From WS-11 sp964405235 (GTDB lineage: Bacteria; Eisenbacteria; RBG-16-71-46), in contig CAYONG010000126.1 in assembly GCA_964405235.1 (NCBI GenBank), positions 1-25,481 on the forward strand: a stretch of DNA of 25,481 bases. Direction: 5' to 3'. The position numbers and the translations under genes are program-made. A model generated the notes under the pieces. It was given only the letters and a program-made list of their open reading frames with translations, was not told the DNA's origin and made no database searches. Positions 7,208 through 16,283 of this stretch are shown here, piece after piece. Each line of letters begins with the position of its first letter. Position 1 is the stretch's first letter.

Positions 7208-8428
7208 CTACCCCCTCCCGCGCACGCGCAGCACCTCCTCCACGTCCTTGTCTCCGCGCCCCGAGAGATTGACGATCACCCGCGCCTCGCGCCCGAGGGC
7301 CCTGCCCTCGCGCAGCACCCACGCCAGCGCGTGCGCCGTCTCAAGCGCCGGCAGGATGCCTTCCAGCTTGGCGAGCGTCTCGAAGGCGTCGAGCGCCTCG
7401 TCGTCGGTGGCGGAGGAGTACTCGGCCAGGCCCTGATCGGCGAGCCAGGCGTGCTCCGGGCCGAGCGCCGGATAGTCGAGGCCGGCCGAGATCGAGTGGG
7501 TCTCGCGGATCATCCCGCGCTCGTCCTGCAGCACCAGCGTGCGGGTGCCGTGCAGCACCCCAACGCTGTGCTCGGGGATGCGGGCGGCGTGGCGGCCGCT
7601 CGCGAGACCTTCGCCACCCGCTTCGACGCCCACCTTGCGCACCGCGGCGTCGCCGAGGAAGGCGTGGAAGAGCCCGATCGCGTTGCTGCCGCCGCCGACG
7701 CAGGTCACCAGCGCGTCGGGTCGCCCGCCCGCCTGAACCGCAAACTGCTCGCGCGCCTCGAGCCCGATGACGCGATGGAAGTCGCGCACGATGGTCGGGA
7801 AGGGATGAGGCCCCAACACCGAGCCGAGCACGTAGTGCGTGTCGCGTACCCGGGTCACCCAGTCGCGCAACGCCTCGTTGATCGCATCCTTGAGGGTGCG
7901 GCTGCCGGCGTCCACCTCGCGCACCTCGGCGCCGAGGAGCCGCATGCGCTGAACGTTCAGGTGCTGCCGGCGGGCGTCCTCGGAGCCCATGTAAACGGTG
8001 CACGCGAGCCCGAAGCGGGCGGCGGCGGCGGCGGTGGCCACGCCGTGCTGGCCGGCGCCGGTCTCGGCGATCACGCGCGGCTTGCCCATGCGCCGGGTGA
8101 GGAGGCACTGGCCGATGGTGTTGTTGATCTTGTGCGCGCCGGTGTGGAGGAGGTCCTCGCGCTTGAGGAACACGCGGCACCCGGCCGCCTCCGAGAAGCG
8201 CGTGGCTTCGAGCAGCGGCGTGGGTCGCCCGGCGAAGTCGCGCAGCAGCGCCGCCAGTTCCTCCTGAAACGCCCGATCCCGGCGCGCCCGCGCATACTCG
8301 GCCTCCAGCTCGTCCAGGGCGTGGATGAGCGTCTCGGGGACGAAACGGCCGCCGTAGGGGCCGAAGTGACCCGTGGCATCCGGGATGGTCCCACCGACGA
8401 CCGCGGCCCGGGCGGCGTCGGGCGTCAT
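7208..8428 (-). CDS. trpB: Tryptophan synthase beta subunit
   Basis: TrpB joins indole and serine to form tryptophan using PLP. The protein of about 406 residues begins with the family segment GHFGPYGGRFVPETL. It carries the PLP lysine in HTGAHKINNTIGQ (near residue 100), the ETGAGQHG loop, the phosphate-binding CVGGGSNAIG, and the C-terminal NLSGRGDKD. All expected motifs are intact and length is normal. The start is ambiguous: ATG at 8428 overlaps the trpF stop by one base (TGATG), or GTG at 8431 overlaps it as GTGA. It is the last gene of the trp run. The alpha subunit gene trpA, usually next, is absent from the window. Confidence 0.97.
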   Translation of the reverse strand: MTPDAARAAVVGGTIPDATGHFGPYGGRFVPETLIHALDELEAEYARARRDRAFQEELAALLRDFAGRPTPLLEATRFSEAAGCRVFLKREDLLHTGAHKINNTIGQCLLTRRMGKPRVIAETGAGQHGVATAAAAARFGLACTVYMGSEDARRQHLNVQRMRLLGAEVREVDAGSRTLKDAINEALRDWVTRVRDTHYVLGSVLGPHPFPTIVRDFHRVIGLEAREQFAVQAGGRPDALVTCVGGGSNAIGLFHAFLGDAAVRKVGVEAGGEGLASGRHAARIPEHSVGVLHGTRTLVLQDERGMIRETHSISAGLDYPALGPEHAWLADQGLAEYSSATDDEALDAFETLAKLEGILPALETAHALAWVLREGRALGREARVIVNLSGRGDKDVEEVLRVRGRG

Positions 8429-9081
8429 CACGCGGCCCCGCGCTGCGCATCGTGGGCGCGCACGGCGCTCACGAACCGACGGACGAGATCGTGGTCTTTG
8501 ATTCCGGGTGCGGATTCGAGCCGGGACGCCGCGTCCACGCCGTAGGGGCGCACGCGCTCGAGCGCGTCCGCGACATTATCGGGGCCGAGGCCTCCCGCCA
8601 GCATGATCGCCCGCTGCGCCGCGAGCGCCGCCGCGCTCTCCCAGGGAAAGCTCCGGCCGGTCCCGCCCGGGCGCGTCCCGTCCGCCGTGTCGAGCAGAAG
8701 CAGATCGTCGCGCGGTGGTAGCGCGCTCGCAAGTCGCCCGTCTTCCGTGACTTGCACCGCGAACGTGACCGGGAGCGGGAAGTCCGCGGGCCACGTGGTC
8801 GGATCGGCGCGATGGAGCTGGACCCGGCGGGCGCCGATCCGTTGCGCCGTCGCGAGGGCCTCGTCGGGGCGCGGCGCGACCATGACCAGGACCGCGGTCA
8901 CGCCCGGGAGCGCGGCGATGATCTCGGCCGCCGCCTCGCTCGCGACCTGCCGCGCGCTCCCCTCCCAGACCACGAAGCCGAGCCAATCAACGCCCGCCTC
9001 GAGTGCGGCGCGCGCGTCCTCGAGCCGGGTGATGCCGCACACCTTGACGACCGTGCGGCCGACGGGCGCTTCCGCGGCCAC
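8428..9081 (-). CDS. trpF: Phosphoribosylanthranilate isomerase
   Basis: TrpF isomerises phosphoribosylanthranilate to CdRP, the third step of tryptophan synthesis. The 217-residue TIM barrel shows VKVCGIT with the catalytic Cys, the acid in LLLLDTADG, the phosphate loop GGTGRSFPW, and LAGGLGPDNV followed by GVDAASRLESAPGIKD. Two usually strict positions differ: the SPR motif reads SAR (the Arg is kept), and VQLHG reads VQLHR. The start is a GTG two bases after the trpC stop, so translation is likely coupled. Identity is secure despite the changes. Confidence 0.95.
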   Translation of the reverse strand: MAAEAPVGRTVVKVCGITRLEDARAALEAGVDWLGFVVWEGSARQVASEAAAEIIAALPGVTAVLVMVAPRPDEALATAQRIGARRVQLHRADPTTWPADFPLPVTFAVQVTEDGRLASALPPRDDLLLLDTADGTRPGGTGRSFPWESAAALAAQRAIMLAGGLGPDNVADALERVRPYGVDAASRLESAPGIKDHDLVRRFVSAVRAHDAQRGAA

Positions 9082-9083
9082 GG

Positions 9084-9911
9084 CTAGCTCCGAGCCGCGG
9101 CGGCCAGGGTCGCGAGGGTGAGGGCCGGATCGGGGCTGGTCATGAGCGCCTCGCCGATCAGCACGGCGTCGCAGCGGATCGCGCGCAGGCGCGCGAGATC
9201 GGCGGGATCCGAAAGTCCGCTCTCGGCCACGGCGGTCACGAGCGGCGGGACGCGCGGGATCAGGCGCAGCGAGGTCTCGAGATCGACCGCGAAGGTGCGA
9301 AGGTCACGGTTGTTGACGCCGACCAGGGTGGCGCCCGCCATCACCGCCCCGCGCAGCTCGTCCTCGCTGTGCACTTCGACCAGCGAGTCGAGCCCGAGCA
9401 GGCGTGCCTCGGAGATGAAGCGCTGGAGTCGGACCTCGGAGAGGAGTGCCGCCAGGAGCAGCACCCCGTCCGCCCCGCGCACAGCGGCGTCGAGCAGCTG
9501 ATAGGAATCGATCACGAAGTCCTTGAGCAGGAGCGGCAGCTTGACCGCCGCGCGCACGTCCGCGACCCAGGCGAGATCGCCGAGGAAGTGATCGGGCTCG
9601 GTGACCAGCGAGATCGCAGCGGCGCCGCCCGCCTCATAGAGCCGGGCGTAGGCGATCGGATCGGCGTCGGCGTTGAGCACGCCCCTGGACGGCGAGGCGC
9701 GCTTGAACTCGCACAGCAGCTTGAGCGGCGGCGCCGGCTGTCCCTCGGGCGCGGTGCCACGGCGCAGGGCACGCTCGAGCCGGCCGAGGGGCCGAATGGG
9801 CCCGAGCCGTTCCCGCAGCACGTGCGCCGGGGTCCGCCCCCGCAACTCCTCGATGCGACGATGGCGGTCGTCGGCGATGCGTGTGAGGAAATCAGTGGAA
9901 GGAGCGGGCAT
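9084..9911 (-). CDS. trpC: Indole-3-glycerol-phosphate synthase
   Basis: TrpC closes the indole ring from CdRP. The 275-residue protein is a TIM barrel with the expected active-site segments in order: EFKRASPSRG, LLKDFVIDSYQ with the catalytic Lys, LVEVHSEDEL with the catalytic Glu, GVNNRDLRTF, and VAESGLSDPADL. It is a stand-alone enzyme, not fused to TrpF. The ATG at 9911 is preceded by GAGGGA. It follows the RDD membrane protein gene by nine bases and precedes trpF by two. Confidence 0.96.
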   Translation of the reverse strand: MPAPSTDFLTRIADDRHRRIEELRGRTPAHVLRERLGPIRPLGRLERALRRGTAPEGQPAPPLKLLCEFKRASPSRGVLNADADPIAYARLYEAGGAAAISLVTEPDHFLGDLAWVADVRAAVKLPLLLKDFVIDSYQLLDAAVRGADGVLLLAALLSEVRLQRFISEARLLGLDSLVEVHSEDELRGAVMAGATLVGVNNRDLRTFAVDLETSLRLIPRVPPLVTAVAESGLSDPADLARLRAIRCDAVLIGEALMTSPDPALTLATLAAAARS

Positions 9912-9920
9912 GCGCGTCCC

Positions 9921-10541
9921 TCAACGCCGGACCAGGGTGCCGGCCATCAAGTCGTGCAGGCCCTGCTTGCGGTCGGTGAACGCGACCAGGAGGTAGCCGA
10001 TCCCGAGCAGAGCCCCGGAGACCCACTTGCCGAGCGCGCGGCCGGTTGCGCGCAGAAACGTAATGCGCCGGCCCTCGAGGTCGGTGACCTTGAGGCCGAG
10101 CAGCATCTTCCCCGGGGTCGCCTGCAGGCGCGAGCTCTCGAAGCCCGCCCCGTAGGCCCAGGAGACGATGACCCGGATGAACCACACGAAGATGGACGCC
10201 ATGATGAGCGCGACCAGCGCCTCCCGTGTCATGTCGCCGTTCAGGGCGGCCCCGATGTGGGCGAGCCCGAGCCCCAAACCGAACGGCATCATCACGGCCC
10301 CGATCACCAGCCCGTCGATGATAAACGCCAGCAGCCGCCGCCAGAACCCGCCGTAGCTCGAAGCGGAATCTGGCCCGCTAGCGGACGGAGCGGTGGCCGG
10401 GCCCTCGGTTGCGGATGCGCGCGCAGGTGCACCCGGATACGCGGGCGGGGTTTCGACCTGGAACGCAGCCACCGGCGCCCCGCAGCCGGGGCAGAACGCC
10501 GCCCCCTCGGGGAGCGACTTGCCACAGCGTGAGCAGAACAC
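9921..10541 (-). CDS. Zinc-ribbon RDD-family membrane protein
   Basis: The 206-residue protein starts with a small zinc ribbon (FCSRCGKSLPEGAAFCPGCG, two CxxC pairs). A Pro/Ala-rich linker follows, then an RDD domain from about residue 62. RDD features are GGFWRRLLAFIIDGLVIG (first membrane helix with the Arg and Asp), a second helix around ALVALIMASIFVWFIRVIV, the motif ATPGKMLLGLKVTDLEGRRI, and the ending LHDLMAGTLVRR. Family members are small integral membrane proteins; some have been linked to ion transport, but no function is assignable here. The GTG at 10541 has a near-perfect AAGGAGG in front, so I prefer it to an ATG 22 codons upstream that overlaps trpD. It lies between trpD and trpC, where it has no obvious metabolic connection. 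Confidence 0.9.
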   Translation of the reverse strand: MFCSRCGKSLPEGAAFCPGCGAPVAAFQVETPPAYPGAPARASATEGPATAPSASGPDSASSYGGFWRRLLAFIIDGLVIGAVMMPFGLGLGLAHIGAALNGDMTREALVALIMASIFVWFIRVIVSWAYGAGFESSRLQATPGKMLLGLKVTDLEGRRITFLRATGRALGKWVSGALLGIGYLLVAFTDRKQGLHDLMAGTLVRR

Positions 10542-10546
10542 GGTTC

Positions 10547-10553
10547 CCTCCTT
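10547..10553 (-). promoter_or_regulatory. Shine-Dalgarno of the RDD protein gene
   Basis: AAGGAGG on the minus strand lies five bases before the GTG at 10541. It decides that start over the longer reading frame, which would add an implausible Arg-rich N-terminus. Confidence 0.7.
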
Positions 10554-10578
10554 TCCCGCCGCGCGCCCGGCTACCCGG

Positions 10579-11637
10579 TCACCCGCGGAACGCCTGCAGC
10601 TCGGCAAGCTTGGCGCGCGCGGCCCCGCTGTCGATGGCGGCCGCCGCGGTCACGACCCCTGCGGCCAGTTCGGCACTGGCGCCCGCGACGACCAGCGCGG
10701 CACCCGTGTTGAGCACGACGATGTCGCGCGCCGCGCCCTTTGTTCCATCGAGGACCGCGCGCACCCGGGCCGCGTTGGTCGGGGCATCGCCCCCGGCGAC
10801 GCCGGCGCGTTCCTTATGGGCAAGGCCCAGGTCCGCCGGGTCCACGTCGAATTCGCGCAGAGCGCCGTGCGCCAGTTCGGCCACGTGGCTGGGGGCGAAC
10901 ACGGTCAGCTCGTCCAGTCCATCGCGCCCGTGGACCACCCACGCTCGCTCGCTCCCGAGGCGCTGGAGCACCTGCGCGACCGGGAGCACCAGGACGTCGG
11001 AGAAGACCCCCAGCAGCTGGCGCCCGGCGCCCGCCGGGTTGGTGAGCGGCCCGAGCACGTTGAACACCGTGCGCACGCCGATCTCCCGCCGCGGGCCCGA
11101 CGCATGCCGCAGCGCCGTGTGGTAGTTGGGCGCGAACATGAACGTGATGCCGAGCGTGTCGAGCGAGCGGGCGGCATTTTCGGGTGTCAGATCGATGCGC
11201 ACGCCGAGGGACTCGAGGACGTCGGCGCTCCCGGTGCGGCTCGAGACCGCCCGGTTGCCGTGCTTGGCCACCGCCACGCCGCAGGCGGCGGTCACGATCG
11301 CGACCGTGGTCGAGATGTTGAACGTGCCGGCGTTGTCGCCGCCGGTCCCGCAGGTATCGAGCAGCGGGCTCCTGCGGGTGCGGATCGGAGGCACCCGGCC
11401 GCGCATCGCCTCTGCCATGCCCGCGATCTCGTCGGGCGTCTCCCCCTTCATCCGCAGCGCCACCGCGAGCGCCGCGATCTGGGCGGGCGTCGCTTCGCCT
11501 GCGAGGATCTGCTCCATGCTCGCGCGGGCCAGCTCCTGCGAGAGGTTCTCCCCCTGCACCGCCCGCGCGATCGCCGACTGGATCACGGCCGCCCGCTCCT
11601 TGCGCTGCGAAGCCGTCCCGGTCACCCCGGCGCTCAT
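10579..11637 (-). CDS. trpD: Anthranilate phosphoribosyltransferase
   Basis: TrpD transfers phosphoribose from PRPP to anthranilate. The 352-residue protein has the small helical N-terminal domain (ATPAQIAALAVALRMKGETPDEIAG). The PRPP site follows in DTCGTGGDNAGTFNIST, then VAKHGNRAVSSRTGSADVLESLG, and NVLGPLTNPAGA. The usual GTGGDG reads GTGGDN, a mild change. It is not fused to TrpG. The ATG at 11637 overlaps the trpG stop as ATGA, which decides the start; the longer open frame upstream is a shadow of trpG. Confidence 0.96.
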   Translation of the reverse strand: MSAGVTGTASQRKERAAVIQSAIARAVQGENLSQELARASMEQILAGEATPAQIAALAVALRMKGETPDEIAGMAEAMRGRVPPIRTRRSPLLDTCGTGGDNAGTFNISTTVAIVTAACGVAVAKHGNRAVSSRTGSADVLESLGVRIDLTPENAARSLDTLGITFMFAPNYHTALRHASGPRREIGVRTVFNVLGPLTNPAGAGRQLLGVFSDVLVLPVAQVLQRLGSERAWVVHGRDGLDELTVFAPSHVAELAHGALREFDVDPADLGLAHKERAGVAGGDAPTNAARVRAVLDGTKGAARDIVVLNTGAALVVAGASAELAAGVVTAAAAIDSGAARAKLAELQAFRG

Positions 11638-12220
11638 CGCCGCGCCGCCGTCTGCTGCCGACAGAGCACCAGGAAGTTCTCGATCAGCTTGAGTCCCGGC
11701 CGCGTGAGCACGGATTCGGGGTGGAATTGGACCCCCCAGGTCTCGTGGTCGACGTGCTTCATCCCCATGATCTCGCCCTCCGGCGTCCATGCCATTAGCT
11801 CGAGGCTCTTGGGAAGCGTCTCGGGCTCCACGATCAGCGAATGGTAGCGGGTTGCCTCGAACGGGTTGTCGAGCCCGGCGAACACCCCGCGACCCTTGTG
11901 CAGGATCGGGCTGGTCTTGCCGTGCATGAGACGCGCGGCACGCACCACACGCCCACCATACACCTCCGCCAGCGCCTGGTGCCCGAGGCATACGCCGAGG
12001 ATCGGGACGCGCCCCGCGAGACTGCGGATCGCGTCCTCGGAGATGCCGGCGTCGCGCGGCTCGCCGGGACCCGGCGAGATGACCAGGCCCTCGAGAGGGC
12101 GCGCGGCCAGCGCTTCCGCCGTGATGGCGTCATTCCGGTAGACCTCGATCGAGGCCCCGAGTGTCCCGAGGTACTGAACCAGGTTGTAGGTGAAGGAGTC
12201 GTAATTGTCGATGACCGCGA

Positions 12221-12224
<4 letters not shown>
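11634..12224 (-). CDS. trpG: Anthranilate synthase glutamine amidotransferase subunit
   Basis: TrpG supplies ammonia from glutamine to TrpE. The 196-residue class I amidotransferase has DNYDSFTYNLVQYL at the start, the oxyanion strand ISPGPGEP, the nucleophile Cys in GVCLGHQAL, and the His-Glu pair in GVQFHPESVLT, so the catalytic triad is complete. PabA of folate synthesis is nearly indistinguishable and the protein may serve both pathways. The start is a GTG at 12224 overlapping the trpE stop as GTGA. Confidence 0.94.
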
Positions 12225-13683
<1,459 letters not shown>

Positions 13684-13687
<4 letters not shown>

Positions 13688-15402
13688 GGCTCGCCCGCCC
13701 ATTTTGACCCTTGCGCGCGGGCCGGGGTCTCGCCGAGCAGCTCTCGCGCCTGTCGGCGGGTCGTTTCGGTGACCCGCTCGCCCGCCAGCATCCGGGCCAA
13801 CTCGGCGATGCGCGCCTCGCCCTCCACCGGTTCGACGCGGGCGACGGTGCGGCCGCCGGTGACGTGCTTGGTCACACGCAGGTGATGTGCAGCGAGGGCG
13901 GCGATCATGGGCAGGTGGGTGACACAGATGACCTGGCGGTGCCGGGAGAGCCGCCGGAGACGCTCGCCGACCGCCTGCGCCACCGCACCGCCGATGCCGG
14001 AATCTACTTCATCAAAAAGCAGAAGGTCAACGCGGTCTTGCTCTTGGAGCACGCTCTTCAAGGCCAACATGACGCGCGAGAGCTCGCCGCCCGAGGCGAT
14101 ACGCTGAAGCGGCCGCGGCGATTCGCCCGGGTTGGCGGTGAAGCGCAACGAGACTTCGTCCGTTCCGTGCGCGGCCGGGCGTTCGGCGGGCACGGGCGCC
14201 GTCTCGATCGCGAACTCGATGCGCGCCTGCGGGAGTCCGAGCGGCTTGAGCTCGTGGCTGATGCGCGGGCCCCATTCGCCGGCGGCGGCGACGCGCTTGA
14301 CAGAGAGGGCGCGGCCGGCGGTGGCCAGCGCACTGCCCGCCGAGGCGACGCGCTCGCGCGCCCGATCGAGCGCGCCGGTGGCGTCGTCGCCCACCGCCAG
14401 CTCCTGCTCGACCTGCTCGCGCCACTCGATCAGCGCGGTCACCTCGCGCCGGTACTTACGGGCGAGACGGGCGATCAGGTCGCGCCGCGCTTCGACCGAC
14501 TCCAGCGCCGCGGGATCGGCCTCGAGCCCGTCGGTGTAGGCCGCCAGCGCACGGGCGGTCTCGCCGGCCGCGATGCGCGCGTCGCGCAGCACCGGCAGCA
14601 AATCCTCGAGGCCGGGATCGAGCGCCGCCGCTTGCTCCAGCGCGTGCTCGGCGCCCGCCAGGGCGTCGGTGGCGGGGGCGGCGCCTTCGGACAGGCGCGC
14701 CAGCGCCTCGCCCGCCAGCTCGCGGAGTCGATCCGCGTGCGAGAGCCGAGCCGATTCCCGCCGGAGCTCGTCCTCCTCCCCCGCGACCAGCTTGGCGTCG
14801 TCCAGCTCGCGCGCCGCGTGGCGCAGGTAGTCGCTGCGCTCGGCGAAGGTGGCGAGCGAGCCCTCGAGACGTTCCAACTCGGCGGACGCCTCGCGCCAGG
14901 CGGCGAGGGATTCTCCGTAGCGGGCACGTTCGGGCTCGAGCCCTGCCAGCCGGTCGAGCATCAATAGCCCGGCCTCCGGCTTGAGCAGGCTCTGATGCTC
15001 GTGCTGGCCGTGGAGGTCGGCCAGAGTCTCCCCGAGGCGCTTGAGCGCCGCCAGGGAAACAGGCGACTGGTTGACCGCAGCACGGCTGCGGCCCGCGCTT
15101 GACACCTCGCGCCGGACGATCAGCGTCTCGCCGTCGAACTCGAAGTCCCATTGACGCAGCAGCTCGGCCACGCGCCGCGCCGGATCCCCGGTGAGGTGGA
15201 ACTCGCCCTCGACCACCGCGGCCGACGCCCCTTCGCGCACCACGTCGGCGTCGCCCTTGCCGCCCACCAGCAGGCTCACCGCCTGGACGATCAGGGACTT
15301 GCCCGCCCCGGTCTCGCCGGTGACGGCATTGAGCCCCGCGCCGAGCGTGAACTCGGCCTGCTCGATGACCGCGAGGTCGCGGACGGTCAGGCGATCGAGC
15401 AT
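13684..15402 (-). CDS. recN: DNA repair protein RecN (SMC-like ATPase)
   Basis: RecN is an SMC-family ATPase acting in double-strand break repair. The 572-residue protein starts MLDRLTVRDLAVIEQ and has Walker A GETGAGKSLI near residue 30. Long Glu/Ala/Arg-rich coiled coils occupy the middle (about 150-370). The C-terminal head shows the ABC signature SGGELSRVMLALK, Walker B LLLFDEVDSGIGG, and VICVTHLP. Length is normal for the family. The ATG at 15402 lies two bases after the nadK stop. The frame is open further upstream, but there it shadows nadK. It overlaps trpE by four bases, an unusual operon link between repair and tryptophan genes. No LexA-like box is visible, since no intergenic space exists. 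Confidence 0.95.
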
Positions 15403-15404
15403 GG

Positions 15405-16283
15405 CTAGAGGCTTCTCCGCTCGCTCCCCTGCCAGCCGAGCTTGGCCTGCAGCGACCGGCCGAATGACCGATCGGGGTTCTGAAAGAGACGCACCGAGAC
15501 CCGCGTGAGCCCCACGTCCACCTCGTCGCCCGGGGCGAGATCCACGCTCTCCTGACCGTCGAGCAGCAGCATCGCATGGTCGGATGAGCCGAGCACCCGC
15601 AGCGTCACCACGCCGTGCGGCGAGAGGACGAGCGGTCGGCTGCCGAGCGTGTGCGCGCAGGCCGGCGTCACGACGAACGCCTCGACCTCGGGTGCCAGCA
15701 CCGGACCCCCGGCCGACAGCGAGTAGGCGGTCGAACCCGACGCGCTCGCGCACACGATCCCATCGGCGACCAGGTGCCCGAGGTCGTGGCCGAGGGCGGC
15801 CATGCGCAGGTGGAGCGCGGCGTAGCCGCCCGCAGTCTTGACCACCGCGTCGTTCATCGCCCGCCCGCGGTGGACGACCCGTCCCTGCCGCCGCACCGCG
15901 GCGCCCACCAGTCGCCTGCGCACCACCGGCCAACGGCCGGCGAGGGCCGCGGCGAGAGCGGGGACCGCCTCGCCCTCTTCTGCCACGGTCAGGAACCCGA
16001 GCCCGCCGAGGTTGATGGGCAGCAGCGCTCCGCGCCGTCCGGCGAGCGCGCGGGCGCCGCGCAGCGCGGTGCCGTCACCGCCGAGCGAGATCAGGACGTC
16101 GCACCAGCGCGCGACCGCCGCGAGCGGGTGAGCGGGGCGATCCATCTCGCGGGCCAGGTCGTCGGCATACCGCACCGGGCACCCGCGCCGGGCGAGCGCG
16201 GTTGCGAGCCGGGAGGCCACGCGTCGCACGCCGGGCCGCAGCGTGTGGCCGAGGATGCCGACGCGGCGCACCCGAGCGCTCAT
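15405..16283 (-). CDS. nadK: NAD kinase
   Basis: This enzyme phosphorylates NAD to NADP with ATP or polyphosphate. The 292-residue protein has the diagnostic ISLGGDGTALRGAR near residues 65-79, INLGGLGFLT, the MNDAV motif, and GSTAYSLSAGGPVLAPEV, all in family order. The C-terminal beta-domain ends around QNPDRSFGRSLQAKLGW. The ATG at 16283 overlaps the dxs stop as ATGA. The dxs-nadK-recN order recurs in many bacteria, which supports the call. Confidence 0.95.
   Translation of the reverse strand: MSARVRRVGILGHTLRPGVRRVASRLATALARRGCPVRYADDLAREMDRPAHPLAAVARWCDVLISLGGDGTALRGARALAGRRGALLPINLGGLGFLTVAEEGEAVPALAAALAGRWPVVRRRLVGAAVRRQGRVVHRGRAMNDAVVKTAGGYAALHLRMAALGHDLGHLVADGIVCASASGSTAYSLSAGGPVLAPEVEAFVVTPACAHTLGSRPLVLSPHGVVTLRVLGSSDHAMLLLDGQESVDLAPGDEVDVGLTRVSVRLFQNPDRSFGRSLQAKLGWQGSERRSL

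Noticed and set aside
6983..8545. 520-codon plus-strand open frame
   Set aside because: Antisense to trpB and the start of the ATPase gene, with no recognisable motif.
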